Part shown: positions 6,035-14,635 of the stretch, in pieces | How the letters are laid out: each line of letters opens with the position of its first letter | Numbering within the stretch: position 1 is the stretch's first letter | Assembly: GCA_050692985.1 (NCBI GenBank) | Contig: JBOGVZ010000039.1 | Coordinates: 1-24,227, forward strand | Direction of reading: 5' to 3' | From: JBOGVZ01 sp050692985 | GTDB lineage: Bacteria; Actinomycetota; UBA4738; CALAEC01 | DNA length: 24,227 nucleotides | The notes under the pieces: generated by a model | Told to the model about the DNA's origin: nothing | Seen by the model: the letters and a program-made list of their open reading frames with translations, nothing else | The model's database searches: none | Program-made: the position numbers and the translations under genes

Positions 6035-7673
6035 GCTCGTCTTCCTCGGCGGTCTCGGCGAGGTGGGCCGGAACATGGCCTGCCTCGAGCAGGGCGGCCG
6101 TCTCCTCCTGCTCGACGCCGGCCTGTCGTTCCCCGGGGAGGACATGCCCGGGATCGACCTGGTCCTGCCCGACTTCCAGTACCTGCGTGAGCGGAAGGAT
6201 CGCATCGAGGCGGTGGTCCTGACCCACGGCCACGAGGATCACATCGGCACGCTTCCGTACCTCCTCCGGGAGATGCCGCTTCGGGTTCTGGCCACGCCCC
6301 TGACGATCGGGCTGCTCGGCCCGAAGCTCGAGGAGCACGGTGTCACCGAGCGGGTCACCTTCACCGAGGTCCACCCCGGCGAGGCGGCCACGCTCGGCCC
6401 GTTCTCGATGCGGTTCCTGCGGGTCACCCACTCGATCCCCGACGGCATGGGCGTGGCCGTGGACACCCCGTTCGGCACCGTCCTGCACACCGGAGACTTC
6501 CGCCTGGACCCCACGCCGATCGACGGGCGGGTCACCGACCTGCGGGGCTTCGCCGACGAAGCGGGCCGCGGCGTGCACCTGCTGCTGTCCGACTCGACGA
6601 ACGCCGAGGACCCCGGGACCGTGCCCAGTGAGCGGACCGTGGGCCCCTCGCTGCTCCAGATCTTCGCCGGCGCCCAGCGGCTGGTGGTGGCGGCCTGCTT
6701 CGCCAGCCACGTCCACCGGATCCAGCAGATCTGCGACGCCGCTCGGGCGGTGGGGCGGAAGGTGGCGTTCCTGGGCCGGAGCATGCACCAGTCCACGGGG
6801 CAGGCCCGTGCGCTCGGCTACCTGGACCTGCCCGGGGACGACGTGGTGGACATCGAGGAGATCAAGCACCTCCCGCCGGAGCGCGTGGCCGTGGTGTCCA
6901 CCGGCAGCCAGGGAGAGCCGCTGTCGGCGCTGTCCCTCATGGCCGCCCACGAGCAGAAGTACGTGAAGCTCGAGGCCGGGGACACCGTGGTGCTGTCGGC
7001 CTCGCTGATCCCCGGGAACGAGACCGCGATCAACCGGGTCATCGACGGCCTGTACAGGACCGGCGCTGATGTGTTCCACACCGGGAACGCCCACGTCCAC
7101 GTGTCCGGACACGCCGCCTCGGAGGAGCTGAAGCTGATGCTGAACCTGGTGGCGCCCCGGTGGTTCATCCCGATCCACGGCGAGCGGCGGCACCTGGTGA
7201 ACCACGCCCGGCTGGCCGAGGAGACCGGTCTGCCACCGGAGCGCGTCCTCATCTGCGAGGACGGCGCCGTGGTGGAGATCGGAGAAGAGGTCCGGGTGGC
7301 CGACCACATCGAGGCCGGGATGATCCTCGTGGACGGCCTGGGGATCGGTGACGTGGGCGAGGCGGTGCTGCGAGACCGCCGCAAGCTGGCCGGCGACGGC
7401 GTGGTGGTGGTGGTGGTCACCGCCGACGCCCACACGGGAGAGGTCCTGGCCGGCCCGGACATCATCACCCGGGGCTTCGTCCACGACGAGACCTCCCCGG
7501 AGATCCTGGAGGAGGCCGGCCACCGCACGATGCTCTCGCTGAAGGAGGTGGCCGACGAGGAGGTGGGCGACCCCACCATCCTCAAGCAGCACATCCGACG
7601 CACCCTGGGCCGGTATTTCTTCGAGGCCATTCAGCGGAAACCGATCATCGTGCCCGTCATCATGGAGGTGTGA
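6018..7673 (+). CDS. rnj: ribonuclease J
   Basis: A 551-aa metallo-beta-lactamase/beta-CASP RNase with 5'-3' exo- and endonuclease activity in mRNA decay and rRNA maturation. The zinc motif HGHEDH (His70, His72, Asp74, His75) is intact. SIPDG and HTGDFRLD follow at family positions. The beta-CASP part includes STNAEDPG, FASHVHRIQQ, GRSMH and STGSQGEP. The C-terminal domain includes IPIHGERRHL. The N-terminus begins directly with VFLGGLGEVGRNM, without the extension seen in some relatives. The ATG lies inside the end of dapA, and the TGA overlaps the ftsK start. Val codons make a short GTG run near 7400, part of the normal VVVVVV strand. Confidence 0.97.
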   Translation: MPEPSRLVFLGGLGEVGRNMACLEQGGRLLLLDAGLSFPGEDMPGIDLVLPDFQYLRERKDRIEAVVLTHGHEDHIGTLPYLLREMPLRVLATPLTIGLLGPKLEEHGVTERVTFTEVHPGEAATLGPFSMRFLRVTHSIPDGMGVAVDTPFGTVLHTGDFRLDPTPIDGRVTDLRGFADEAGRGVHLLLSDSTNAEDPGTVPSERTVGPSLLQIFAGAQRLVVAACFASHVHRIQQICDAARAVGRKVAFLGRSMHQSTGQARALGYLDLPGDDVVDIEEIKHLPPERVAVVSTGSQGEPLSALSLMAAHEQKYVKLEAGDTVVLSASLIPGNETAINRVIDGLYRTGADVFHTGNAHVHVSGHAASEELKLMLNLVAPRWFIPIHGERRHLVNHARLAEETGLPPERVLICEDGAVVEIGEEVRVADHIEAGMILVDGLGIGDVGEAVLRDRRKLAGDGVVVVVVTADAHTGEVLAGPDIITRGFVHDETSPEILEEAGHRTMLSLKEVADEEVGDPTILKQHIRRTLGRYFFEAIQRKPIIVPVIMEV

Positions 7674-9862
7674 TGGCGACCAGGACCAAGCGCAGGTCGA
7701 AGAAGAAGAGGAAGAAGCGGTCCCAGCGCGGCCCGGTGTCGGCCGCGGCCCGCTCGGTCGGCCGCCACCTCAGCCCCCAGCTCGACGATGCGGCGGGGAT
7801 CGCCCTGGTGGTGCTGGCGCTGCTCGGCGTGCTGGGCGTCTGGTTCGGCTCGGCGGGACCGGTGGGCGATGCGCTGTCGTTCCTGGCCCGGGGCACGTTC
7901 GGCCTGTTCGGCTACGCGGCCCCGGTCCTGGCCCTGTGGTGGGGGATCGTGCTGGTTCGCGGGACCGCCGAGGACGAGCGGGGCCGCATGCTGGTGGGGT
8001 TGTGGCTGGTGCTCATGGGTGGCCTCGGGTTCGGCTCGCTGGTCGCCGGGAACCCGGCGCCGCTCGACGGGTTCGCCGCCCTGGCCCGCACCGGCGGGCT
8101 GGTGGGTGCGGTGACCGCGTGGCCGCTGTCGGAGCTGCTGTCGGTGTACGGGGCTGCGGTGGTGTGCCTGGGCCTGCTGGTCCTGGGGGGCCTGGTGTTC
8201 ACGGCCACGCCGATGTCGGCGGTGATCGAGTTCTTCCGCCGGCCGCGCGAGGAGCGCCCCGAGCCGAAGGCGGAGAGGCCGCGGGGGGCCCGGCGCCGCA
8301 CGGTCCCCGTCGTGGACGAGGGCGAGACGATCGGCGCGCCGATGCCCGAGCCCGTGGTGGCCGCCGAGGGGGCCGTCAAGGAGGTCCCGGTGCCAAAGCC
8401 CGGCACGGGGGGATACCGCCTGCCGCCGCCCGACCTCCTGCGCCCGGCACCCCCCGCGGGAGCGGCGGGCCGCGACGAAGCCCAGATCATGAGCGCCCTG
8501 GAGCAGACCCTGCGAAACTTCGGCGTGGCCGCCCGGGTCACCGGGTTCACCCGAGGCCCCACCGTGACGCTGTACGAGGTCGAGGTGGACGAGGGCACCA
8601 AGGTCAAGAAGGTCCTGGCGCTCTCGGACGACATCTCGTACGCGCTGGCCACCCCCGAGGTCCGGATCATCGCCCCCATCCCCGGCAAGTCCGCGATCGG
8701 CGTCGAGGTGCCGAACAAGAGCCGCGACTTCGTGGTGCTGGGCGACGTCCTCCGGTCGAAGACCGCCAAGGCCGAGAAGCACCCGCTGGCGGCGGCCCTG
8801 GGCAAGGACGTGCACGGCCGGTCCGTGCTGGTGAAGCTGAACCAGATGCCCCACCTGCTCATCGCCGGGGCCACCGGCGCCGGGAAGTCCTCGCTGATCA
8901 ACACGTTCGTGACCTCGGTGCTGATGCGGGCCACCCCCGACGACGTGAAGCTCGTGCTGGTCGACCCCAAGCGGGTGGAGCTGTCGCACTTCGCCGACCT
9001 GCCTCACCTGCTCTCACCGGTGATCGTCCACCCGAAGCGGGCCGCCGAGGCGCTGGGGTGGGTGGTCCGGGAGATGGAGATGCGCTACGAGCAGCTGGCC
9101 ACGGTGGGCCAGCGCGACATCGACGCCTACAACGCCGGCCTGGCCGCCGGAACGTTGCGGGTCCCGCCGGGCAGGGACGCGGAGTTCGGAGCGCTGCCCT
9201 ACATCCTGGTGATCATCGACGAGCTGGCCGACCTGATGATGGTGGCCCCCCGCGACGTGGAGGACGCCATCTGCCGCATCGCCCAGATGGCCCGGGCGGT
9301 GGGCATCCATCTGGTGGTGGCCACCCAGCGGCCGTCGGTGGACGTGGTCACCGGGCTCATCAAGGCCAACATCCCCTCCCGGATCGCCTTCATGACCGCC
9401 AGCGCCGCCGACTCCCGGGTGGTCCTCGACGTGGGCGGGGCCGAGAAGCTGGTGGGCCAGGGCGACATGCTGTTCATGCCGTCCTCGGCGTCCCGGGCCC
9501 ACCGGATCCAGGGGGCGTGGGTCACCGAGAAGGAGATCGAGGACGTGACCACGTGGGTGCGCAAGCAGCGCGAGCCCGAGTACGTCCAGGGCATCGAGGG
9601 CCTGGGCAAGCCCCCCGCCGACGACGAGGACCTCAGCGGGGACGACTCGCTGCTGGAGCAGGCCGCCGAGCTGGTGATCCGGTCCCAGCTCGGATCCACC
9701 TCGATGCTCCAGCGCAAGCTCAAGGTGGGCTTCGCCCGGGCCGGGCGGATCATGGACCTCCTGGAGGAGCGGGGGATCGTCGGTCCGTCGCAGGGCTCCA
9801 AGCCCCGCGACGTCCTGATGACCTGGGAGGAATGGACCGAGTCCCACACCCCCGCCGGCTGA
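7673..9862 (+). CDS. ftsK: DNA translocase FtsK/SpoIIIE
   Basis: A 729-aa translocase that pumps chromosome ends through the closing division septum. A basic N-terminal stretch (RTKRRSKKKRKKR) precedes about four membrane helices (roughly residues 35-180). A short Pro/Ala linker follows, then the alpha domain and the RecA-like motor with Walker A GATGAGKS (399-406) and Walker B ILVIIDE (511-517). The C-terminal gamma winged helix, which reads KOPS-like polarity sites, spans about the last 70 residues (from LVIRSQLGSTSMLQRKL). The ATG at 7673 overlaps the rnj TGA and has GGAGG at good spacing. A GTG one codon earlier would sit too close to that site. The linker is short compared with E. coli FtsK but similar to SpoIIIE. 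Confidence 0.97.
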   Translation: MATRTKRRSKKKRKKRSQRGPVSAAARSVGRHLSPQLDDAAGIALVVLALLGVLGVWFGSAGPVGDALSFLARGTFGLFGYAAPVLALWWGIVLVRGTAEDERGRMLVGLWLVLMGGLGFGSLVAGNPAPLDGFAALARTGGLVGAVTAWPLSELLSVYGAAVVCLGLLVLGGLVFTATPMSAVIEFFRRPREERPEPKAERPRGARRRTVPVVDEGETIGAPMPEPVVAAEGAVKEVPVPKPGTGGYRLPPPDLLRPAPPAGAAGRDEAQIMSALEQTLRNFGVAARVTGFTRGPTVTLYEVEVDEGTKVKKVLALSDDISYALATPEVRIIAPIPGKSAIGVEVPNKSRDFVVLGDVLRSKTAKAEKHPLAAALGKDVHGRSVLVKLNQMPHLLIAGATGAGKSSLINTFVTSVLMRATPDDVKLVLVDPKRVELSHFADLPHLLSPVIVHPKRAAEALGWVVREMEMRYEQLATVGQRDIDAYNAGLAAGTLRVPPGRDAEFGALPYILVIIDELADLMMVAPRDVEDAICRIAQMARAVGIHLVVATQRPSVDVVTGLIKANIPSRIAFMTASAADSRVVLDVGGAEKLVGQGDMLFMPSSASRAHRIQGAWVTEKEIEDVTTWVRKQREPEYVQGIEGLGKPPADDEDLSGDDSLLEQAAELVIRSQLGSTSMLQRKLKVGFARAGRIMDLLEERGIVGPSQGSKPRDVLMTWEEWTESHTPAG

Positions 9863-9865
9863 TGC

Positions 9866-10906
9866 TCAGGCGGCGGAGCGTGCCCGCAGGGCCCTGATGC
9901 CGAGGGCCAGCAACAGGAGCAGGACGGCGATCGGGAGCAGGTAGCCCAGGCCGACCACGATCGCGGAGATCACGTCGAGGGCCCCGGCCAGGGCGCGGCT
10001 CCACGCCGAACCCAGCTTGCTCGGAGGAGCCGCTTCGGCCACCCCTTCCTCGTGCATGGCCACCCGGATCGTCCCCAGGTCCGTCTGGTCCCGGAGCACC
10101 CTGAGCTGGCCGCGGAAACGCTCGATCTGGCCCTGCACGTCCTCCAACCGGCGATGCACCTGGAGGGTCTCCCCGATCGAGTTCGCCTGGCGCATGAGCC
10201 GCAGCAGGACCAGCTCCTGGGCCTCGAAGTTCCGCAGCCGGGACTGGAGGTCCACGAACTCGGCGGTGACGTCCTGGCCCTCGACGCTCTCGGATCGGAG
10301 CACCCCCAGCTCCTTCAGGTCCGCCAGCGCCGACTCGAACCCCCCGACCGGCACGCGGATGGTGAGGTTGCCCGAGCGGGCGTCCTGACCGGTGGTCCCG
10401 GAGGCGCTGACGAACCCCCCGTGCTGGGCCGCGATCGTCTGAGCGTCCGCGAAGGCGTCCTGGAACCGGCCCTCGCGGACCTCCAGGGTGAGCTTGGCGG
10501 TCTTGATTACCTTCGGCCCGGTCCCCTCGATGGGAACCGGCGAGAGGGATCCGGTTCCCGGCGCCGTGGCCGATTCTTGCCCGGCCTGCGGGAGGGGGGA
10601 CGGCCCCGCAGCGTGGGGCTGAAGCGCCGGGGAGGTGTCCTCATCCGTGGTGATCCCAAAGAAAGACCGGCCGCTCGTCTGACGAACCCCGTCTCCGGGC
10701 TGGACGCCGGGAGCCCCGCGACTCACAAGGCTGCCGATGACGCCGGCGCTCCCCAGCAGGGCCACCAGGGAAAGGGCCGCCCCGGCCTTCCGCAGCCGTC
10801 CCCGGCGACGTCCCCGCCGGGCCATCCGGCTCACGGGCGGCTCCTCCACCCGCAACGTCTCCGCCAGGGCGGCCAGCCGTCCCCGGACGTTAGCGTCGAG
10901 CGTCAT
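9866..10906 (-). CDS. DUF4349 membrane protein, possible partner of the adjacent sigma factor
   Basis: A 346-aa protein. Residues 1-40 are cytoplasmic and very basic near the membrane (MARRGRRRGRLRK). TM1 is at about 41-60. A Pro/Ser/Gly-rich linker (about 65-130) leads into an extracytoplasmic DUF4349 domain: KTAKLTLEVREG, GGFVSASG, LTIRVPVGGFESAL, VTAEFVDLQSRLRN, then a long coiled-coil region (about 230-290). TM2 is at about 312-338 with a short basic tail. DUF4349 has no established enzymatic role. The ATG overlaps the end of the upstream ECF sigma gene by 17 nt, the usual placement of an anti-sigma factor. No zinc anti-sigma (HxxxCxxC) motif is visible in the cytoplasmic part. The gene ends 3 nt from the ftsK stop. 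Confidence 0.85.
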   Translation of the reverse strand: MTLDANVRGRLAALAETLRVEEPPVSRMARRGRRRGRLRKAGAALSLVALLGSAGVIGSLVSRGAPGVQPGDGVRQTSGRSFFGITTDEDTSPALQPHAAGPSPLPQAGQESATAPGTGSLSPVPIEGTGPKVIKTAKLTLEVREGRFQDAFADAQTIAAQHGGFVSASGTTGQDARSGNLTIRVPVGGFESALADLKELGVLRSESVEGQDVTAEFVDLQSRLRNFEAQELVLLRLMRQANSIGETLQVHRRLEDVQGQIERFRGQLRVLRDQTDLGTIRVAMHEEGVAEAAPPSKLGSAWSRALAGALDVISAIVVGLGYLLPIAVLLLLLALGIRALRARSAA

Positions 10907-11384
10907 CCTCGGCCTCCTCTCGCAGGAACTCGCGGAGCCGGGCCAGGCCCTGGGAGGTCAGCGCCCGCACCGTGCCGGGCTTCTTCCCCAGCGCCCGGGC
11001 GGTCTGGTCGACGGACTGGTCCGCGTAGTACCGGAGCACCACGGCGGACCGCTGGGCCGGGGTCAGCGAGGTCAGGGCCTCCAGCAGCTCCAGGTGGGCA
11101 TCGTCGGCCGTGGGCGCATCGGGCACCTCCAGGTCGGCCCGGGTCCGCACCCGCCGTCGCCGGCGCCACGAAAGGGCCAGGTTGGCCACCACCCGCTGGA
11201 GCCAGGCTCCGGGGCGGTCCAGCTGCGACACCACCTTCCACCGGGCGAATGCCCTGCCGAACGCCTCCTGGGCCAGGTCCATCGCTTCCTCCCGGTCGCC
11301 CGTGATGAGGTACGCCGTGCGGACGATCCGGGCGTACTCGTCCCGGCACAGCCGATCGAACCCCTCGATCCTCTCCTCGTTCAC
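10890..11384 (-). CDS. ECF RNA polymerase sigma factor, SigE-family
   Basis: A 164-aa ECF sigma factor. Region 2 includes FDRLCRDEYARIVRTAYLITG, then DREEAMDLAQEAFGRAFARW, the -10 recognition and core-binding helices. Region 4 includes LTPAQRSAVVLRYYADQSVDQTA and an HTH, ALGKKPGTVRALTSQGLARL. The pattern matches the short actinobacterial SigE-type ECF group. It starts at GTG 11384; no clear Shine-Dalgarno is seen. It overlaps the DUF4349 gene by 17 nt, so the pair is co-translated. An autoregulated ECF promoter is expected in the 125-nt gap to the RodZ-like gene, but I could not define one convincingly. The regulon and inducing signal are unknown. Confidence 0.92.
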   Translation of the reverse strand: MNEERIEGFDRLCRDEYARIVRTAYLITGDREEAMDLAQEAFGRAFARWKVVSQLDRPGAWLQRVVANLALSWRRRRRVRTRADLEVPDAPTADDAHLELLEALTSLTPAQRSAVVLRYYADQSVDQTARALGKKPGTVRALTSQGLARLREFLREEAEDDARR

Positions 11385-11464
11385 GGGCCCATCTGTACGA
11401 CGCTCCAGCGCCCCATTCCGCTTAGGGCATCTTGGCCCGATGGCCGAAGCGGCGCGGGGCCGCG

Positions 11465-11470
11465 TACGAT
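11465..11470 (+). promoter_or_regulatory. possible -10 box for the RodZ-like/pgsA/cinA operon
   Basis: TACGAT fits TANNNT and would start transcription about 33 nt before the ATG at 11510. No convincing -35 is seen in this GC-rich stretch, and the ATG has no Shine-Dalgarno, so this is only a candidate. Confidence 0.35.
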
Positions 11471-11509
11471 GGGGGCCACGCCCGGGCCACGGCGCCCGGG
11501 CCGTTTCCC

Positions 11510-12259
11510 ATGGCGGCGCAACGAACGGAGACCGGGATCGGCCGGGCCCTCAGGCGGGCTCGCCTCCAGCAGGGCAAGAGCCTTGAGGACGCGAGCCGGG
11601 ACACCAGGGTGCGGACCGACTACCTCGATGCCCTCGAGCGGGAGGACTGGGGGGCCCTGGCCGGCGACGTCTACGTCCGGGGGTTCCTGCGCTCCTACGC
11701 CAGGTATCTGGGGCTGAGCCCGGACAAGGTGATCTCCGTGTACGAGCGGGCCAACCGGCGCTCCGCGCCGCCCCCGGCGCCGGTGGAAAGGTCCCCCGGC
11801 GTGGCCCCCAGCGAGGTCGTGGTGCTCACGGGCGGATACCGGCGGCCGTCGTGGCTCCTGGCCGCCGCGGCCGCGGCCATCGCCCTGGCGGCGGCCGCCG
11901 GGATCGGGCTGTTCAACCGCTCGGCGTCGGTGCCCGAGACGGCCGGCGTGTCCGTGCCGCCGTCACCGGTGGCGAACAGGCCCGTGACCGTGGATCTGGT
12001 GGCGATCGGCCCGGTCAACGTCGAGGTCATCCCCGACGATGATCCGGCCATCGTCGCCCACTTCAAGCGGGGGGAATCCCAGTCGTTCCAGGCCGACGAG
12101 CAGATCGTCCTCCACCTCTCGCGGGGCGGCCAGGTGGAGGTCCGGGTCAACGGCGTCGACCAGGGGACGCCCGGTGTGCGCGGCCGTCCCTTCCAGGAGA
12201 CCTACGAACCCACGGACTTCCGGGGGTACCCATCGCCGAGCCCTCCCGCATCGCCGTAA
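11510..12259 (+). CDS. RodZ-like helix-turn-helix membrane protein (HTH_25 plus DUF4115)
   Basis: A 249-aa protein. An N-terminal XRE-like HTH_25 domain (about residues 5-75: IGRALRRARLQQGKSLEDAS, then TRVRTDYLDALE and FLRSYARYLGL) precedes a Pro-rich linker, a single Ala-rich membrane helix (about 113-136) and an extracytoplasmic DUF4115-type beta domain (VTVDLVAIGPVNVEVIPDD onward) with a Pro/Ser tail. This is the RodZ layout. RodZ couples MreB to the cell-wall machinery; in actinobacteria lacking MreB the role is unclear. The ATG at 11510 is chosen because the domain begins within 10 residues. A start at 11432 adds only a low-complexity stretch. The gene ends 5 nt before the likely pgsA start, consistent with an operon. 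Confidence 0.85.
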   Translation: MAAQRTETGIGRALRRARLQQGKSLEDASRDTRVRTDYLDALEREDWGALAGDVYVRGFLRSYARYLGLSPDKVISVYERANRRSAPPPAPVERSPGVAPSEVVVLTGGYRRPSWLLAAAAAAIALAAAAGIGLFNRSASVPETAGVSVPPSPVANRPVTVDLVAIGPVNVEVIPDDDPAIVAHFKRGESQSFQADEQIVLHLSRGGQVEVRVNGVDQGTPGVRGRPFQETYEPTDFRGYPSPSPPASP

Positions 12260-12264
12260 GCCCC

Positions 12265-12804
12265 CTGGGGCTCGGCTGGCCGAACATCATCTCGGTCGCC
12301 CGGATCCTGCTGGCCCCGGTCCTCGTCGTGCTGATCCTGTCCCGCTCGGGCCTCGCCGGATACCTGGCCGCCGGCCTGTTCGTCCTGGCGGCGGCCACCG
12401 ACGGGCTGGACGGGTACCTGGCCCGCCGGTACTCGACCACCACCCGCCTGGGCCAGTGGCTCGATCCGCTGGCGGACAAGGTCCTGGTGGCCGCTCCGAT
12501 CGTGACCCTCACCGTCATCGACCGGTTCCCGGTGTGGGCCGCGGCGGTCATCGTGGCCCGGGAGCTGGCGGTGTCCCTGCTGCGGGCGTGGCTGGGTACC
12601 CATGGCCGTTCCATGCCGGCCTCGTGGTGGGGGAAGTGGAAGACGGCCGCCCAGATGCTCGTCATCGTCCTGTACCTGCTCCCGGACCTGGGTCCCACCG
12701 CTCGCGGCGCGCGGTTCGGGGTGCTGGTGGTGGCGGTGGCCCTCACGGTGTGGTCGGGCCTGGACTACCTGATCAAGGCCGCCCGGACGGCGCCGGCGAG
12801 ATGA
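12265..12804 (+). CDS. pgsA: CDP-diacylglycerol--glycerol-3-phosphate 3-phosphatidyltransferase; start codon uncertain
   Basis: A CDP-alcohol phosphatidyltransferase that makes phosphatidylglycerol phosphate (or a related product) in the membrane. The catalytic signature DG-x2-AR-x8-G-x3-D-x3-D is complete (DGYLARRYSTTTRLGQWL then DPLAD), and several membrane helices are present. The conserved N-terminus WPNIISVARILLAPV begins near 12277, but the first in-frame ATG/GTG/TTG is GTG 12328, downstream of it. In-frame alternatives are CTG 12265 (used here, 179 aa) and ATC 12250. Neither has a clear Shine-Dalgarno, and CTG lies 5 nt after the RodZ-like stop, so reinitiation is possible. The 3' end overlaps cinA by 4 nt (ATGA). 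Confidence 0.85.
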   Translation: MGLGWPNIISVARILLAPVLVVLILSRSGLAGYLAAGLFVLAAATDGLDGYLARRYSTTTRLGQWLDPLADKVLVAAPIVTLTVIDRFPVWAAAVIVARELAVSLLRAWLGTHGRSMPASWWGKWKTAAQMLVIVLYLLPDLGPTARGARFGVLVVAVALTVWSGLDYLIKAARTAPAR

Positions 12805-14042
12805 GGGCCGAGGTCGTCGGGATCGGCACGGAGATCCTGCTCGGCCAGATCGCCAACACGAACGCCCAGCACATCTCCCGGCGCCTGGCGGAGATCGGTG
12901 TGGACGTCCTCCATCACCAGGTGGTGGGGGACAACGTGGGGCGGATCGCCGAGGCGTTCCGCCTGGCGATCTCGCGCTCGGACGTGGCGATCGCCACCGG
13001 CGGCCTGGGTCCCACCGGCGACGACGTCACCCGCCAGGGGGTGGCCCGGGCCCTGGGCCTCCGCCTGGTGCGCCGGCACGAGATCGAGGAGTTCCTGCGG
13101 GAGAAGTTCCGGGCGCTCGGGCGGGAGATGCCCGAGTCGAACCTGGTCCAGGCCGACGTGCCGGAAGGGGCGCGGTACATCCTGCCCGAGCGGGGGACGG
13201 CCCCGGGGCTGGCGCTCGAGGCCGAGGGCGGCAGGCTGTACGTGGTCCCGGGGGTCCCGGCCGAGATGCGCGAGATGCTGGAGGGGGTGATCGTCCCGGA
13301 GCTCGTCGAGCTGGTGGGGCGGGTGACGATCCGCTCCCGGGTGCTGCGCACCACCGGCATCCCCGAGGCCCGGGTGGGGGAGCTCCTCCGGGACCTGTTC
13401 GAGAGCCACACGAACCCCACCGTGGCGTTCCTGGCCTCGGCCGGCGAGGTCCGTGTCCGCCTCACCGCCAAGGCCGGGACCCCCGAGGAGGCGGAGGCCC
13501 TCATCGCCCCGGTGGAGCGGGAGGTCCGGGAGCGGCTCGGGGAGGCGGTGTTCGGGGCGGACGAGGAGCAGCTCGAAGCGGTGGTGGGCCGGCTGGTCGA
13601 GGAACGGGGGGCCTCGATCGCCTGTGCCGAGTCGCTGACCGGCGGGGAGCTGGGTGCCCGGATCACCTCGGTGCCCAGGGCGTCCACGTACTTCAAGGGC
13701 TCGGCGGTGTGCTACTCGCCCGACGCCAAGCGGGAGGTGCTGGGCGTCCCCCAGGAGATCATCGACGGCCCCGGAACCGTGAGCGAGGAGTGCGCGGTGG
13801 CCATGGCCCAGGGCGCCCGGAAGGTGTTCGGTGCGGACGTGGCCCTGTCCACCACCGGCGTGGCCGGTCCCGACGCGCTGGAGGGCCAGCCTCCCGGCAC
13901 GGTGTGGGTGGCCCTGGCGGCGGACGGTGCCACGGAGGCCCGGACGTTCCGGGCCCCCGGCGGCCGCGAGCAAGTCCGTCGGTGGGCCGAGCAGGCCGCG
14001 CTCGACCTGCTGCGACGCCACCTGCTCGGCGAGCACGGCTGA
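12801..14042 (+). CDS. cinA: CinA-family protein (ADP-ribose pyrophosphatase/NMN deamidase)
   Basis: A 413-aa two-domain CinA. The N-terminal MoCF/COG1058 domain starts VVGIGTEILLGQIANTNAQ and carries ATGGLGPTGDD (about 66-75). The C-terminal PncC-like domain has the active-site segment CAESLTGGELG (Cys275 onward), TYFKGSAVCYS and STTGVAGPD. CinA proteins remove ADP-ribose or deamidate NMN in pyridine-nucleotide salvage, and in some species are co-expressed with recA for competence. The ATG overlaps the pgsA stop (ATGA) and the TGA overlaps thpR (TGATG), so this is a tight operon. recA is about 5.6 kb downstream here rather than adjacent. Confidence 0.96.
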   Translation: MRAEVVGIGTEILLGQIANTNAQHISRRLAEIGVDVLHHQVVGDNVGRIAEAFRLAISRSDVAIATGGLGPTGDDVTRQGVARALGLRLVRRHEIEEFLREKFRALGREMPESNLVQADVPEGARYILPERGTAPGLALEAEGGRLYVVPGVPAEMREMLEGVIVPELVELVGRVTIRSRVLRTTGIPEARVGELLRDLFESHTNPTVAFLASAGEVRVRLTAKAGTPEEAEALIAPVEREVRERLGEAVFGADEEQLEAVVGRLVEERGASIACAESLTGGELGARITSVPRASTYFKGSAVCYSPDAKREVLGVPQEIIDGPGTVSEECAVAMAQGARKVFGADVALSTTGVAGPDALEGQPPGTVWVALAADGATEARTFRAPGGREQVRRWAEQAALDLLRRHLLGEHG

Positions 14043-14635
14043 TGGCCCGGGACCGCTCCCGGCGCCCCGGCGCCGAGGCCCTGCGGCTGTTCGTGGCCGT
14101 GGACCTCCCGCCCCGGGCGATGGAAGCGGTGGAGGAGGCCATCGGGCCCTGGCGCGAGCGTTTCTCGACCGGCCGGTGGGTCCGGCCGGAGAATCGGCAC
14201 GTCACGATGAAGTTCCTGGGGCGGACCTATCCGCGGCTGGTCGCGGCCGTGGAGGAGGCCTGCCGGGACGCGGCCAAGGCCACCTCGCCGATCACCGTGG
14301 GGCTCACCGGGATGGGGGTGTTCCCCGGCCCCACCCGGGCCCGGGTGCTGTGGGTGGGCCTCGACGATCCCGACCGGTTGCTCACGGCCCTGGCCGAGAA
14401 CCTCCAGCAGCGGCTCCCCGAGGAGTTCCCGCCGGAGAAGCGGGCGTTCACCGCCCACCTCACCGTGGCCCGGTTCAACCCGCCGGTGCCGGCTCGCGAG
14501 CACGTGGAGGACCTCGCCTCGACGGTCCCGGACGCTCCGCCGTTCACCGTGGACCACCTGGTGCTGTACCGCAGCCACCTCTCCCCGAAAGGGGTCCGGT
14601 ACGAGCCCCTCCAGACGTTCCCGTTCGGGGGCTAG
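14042..14635 (+). CDS. thpR: RNA 2',3'-cyclic phosphodiesterase (2'-5' RNA ligase family)
   Basis: A 197-aa 2H phosphoesterase. The two catalytic HxT motifs are HVTM (His53, Thr55) and HLTV (His139, Thr141), each in the expected strand context (NRHVTMKFLG and FTAHLTVARF). The N-terminus RLFVAVDLP is the family start. ThpR opens 2',3'-cyclic phosphates and can ligate tRNA halves through 2'-5' bonds in vitro. A 12-residue basic N-terminal extension is present. The ATG overlaps the cinA TGA by one base. The TAG shares CTAG with the stop of the convergent hotdog gene, leaving no room for an intergenic terminator. Confidence 0.94.
   Translation: MARDRSRRPGAEALRLFVAVDLPPRAMEAVEEAIGPWRERFSTGRWVRPENRHVTMKFLGRTYPRLVAAVEEACRDAAKATSPITVGLTGMGVFPGPTRARVLWVGLDDPDRLLTALAENLQQRLPEEFPPEKRAFTAHLTVARFNPPVPAREHVEDLASTVPDAPPFTVDHLVLYRSHLSPKGVRYEPLQTFPFGG

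Noticed and set aside
7395..7420. GTG trinucleotide run, possible microsatellite
   Set aside because: It encodes the conserved Val-rich beta strand of RNase J and is short.
5913..7592. Long minus-strand open frame (559 codons) opposite rnj
   Set aside because: Rich in His, Gln, Pro and Gly with no recognisable motif. It is the usual antisense shadow in GC-rich DNA, while the plus strand encodes a complete RNase J.
11385..11440. ECF-type autoregulated promoter for the sigma gene (GGAAT ... CGTC on the minus strand)
   Set aside because: The gap between the two elements is about 12 nt, shorter than the usual ECF spacing, and TACAGAT near the start does not fit TANNNT exactly.
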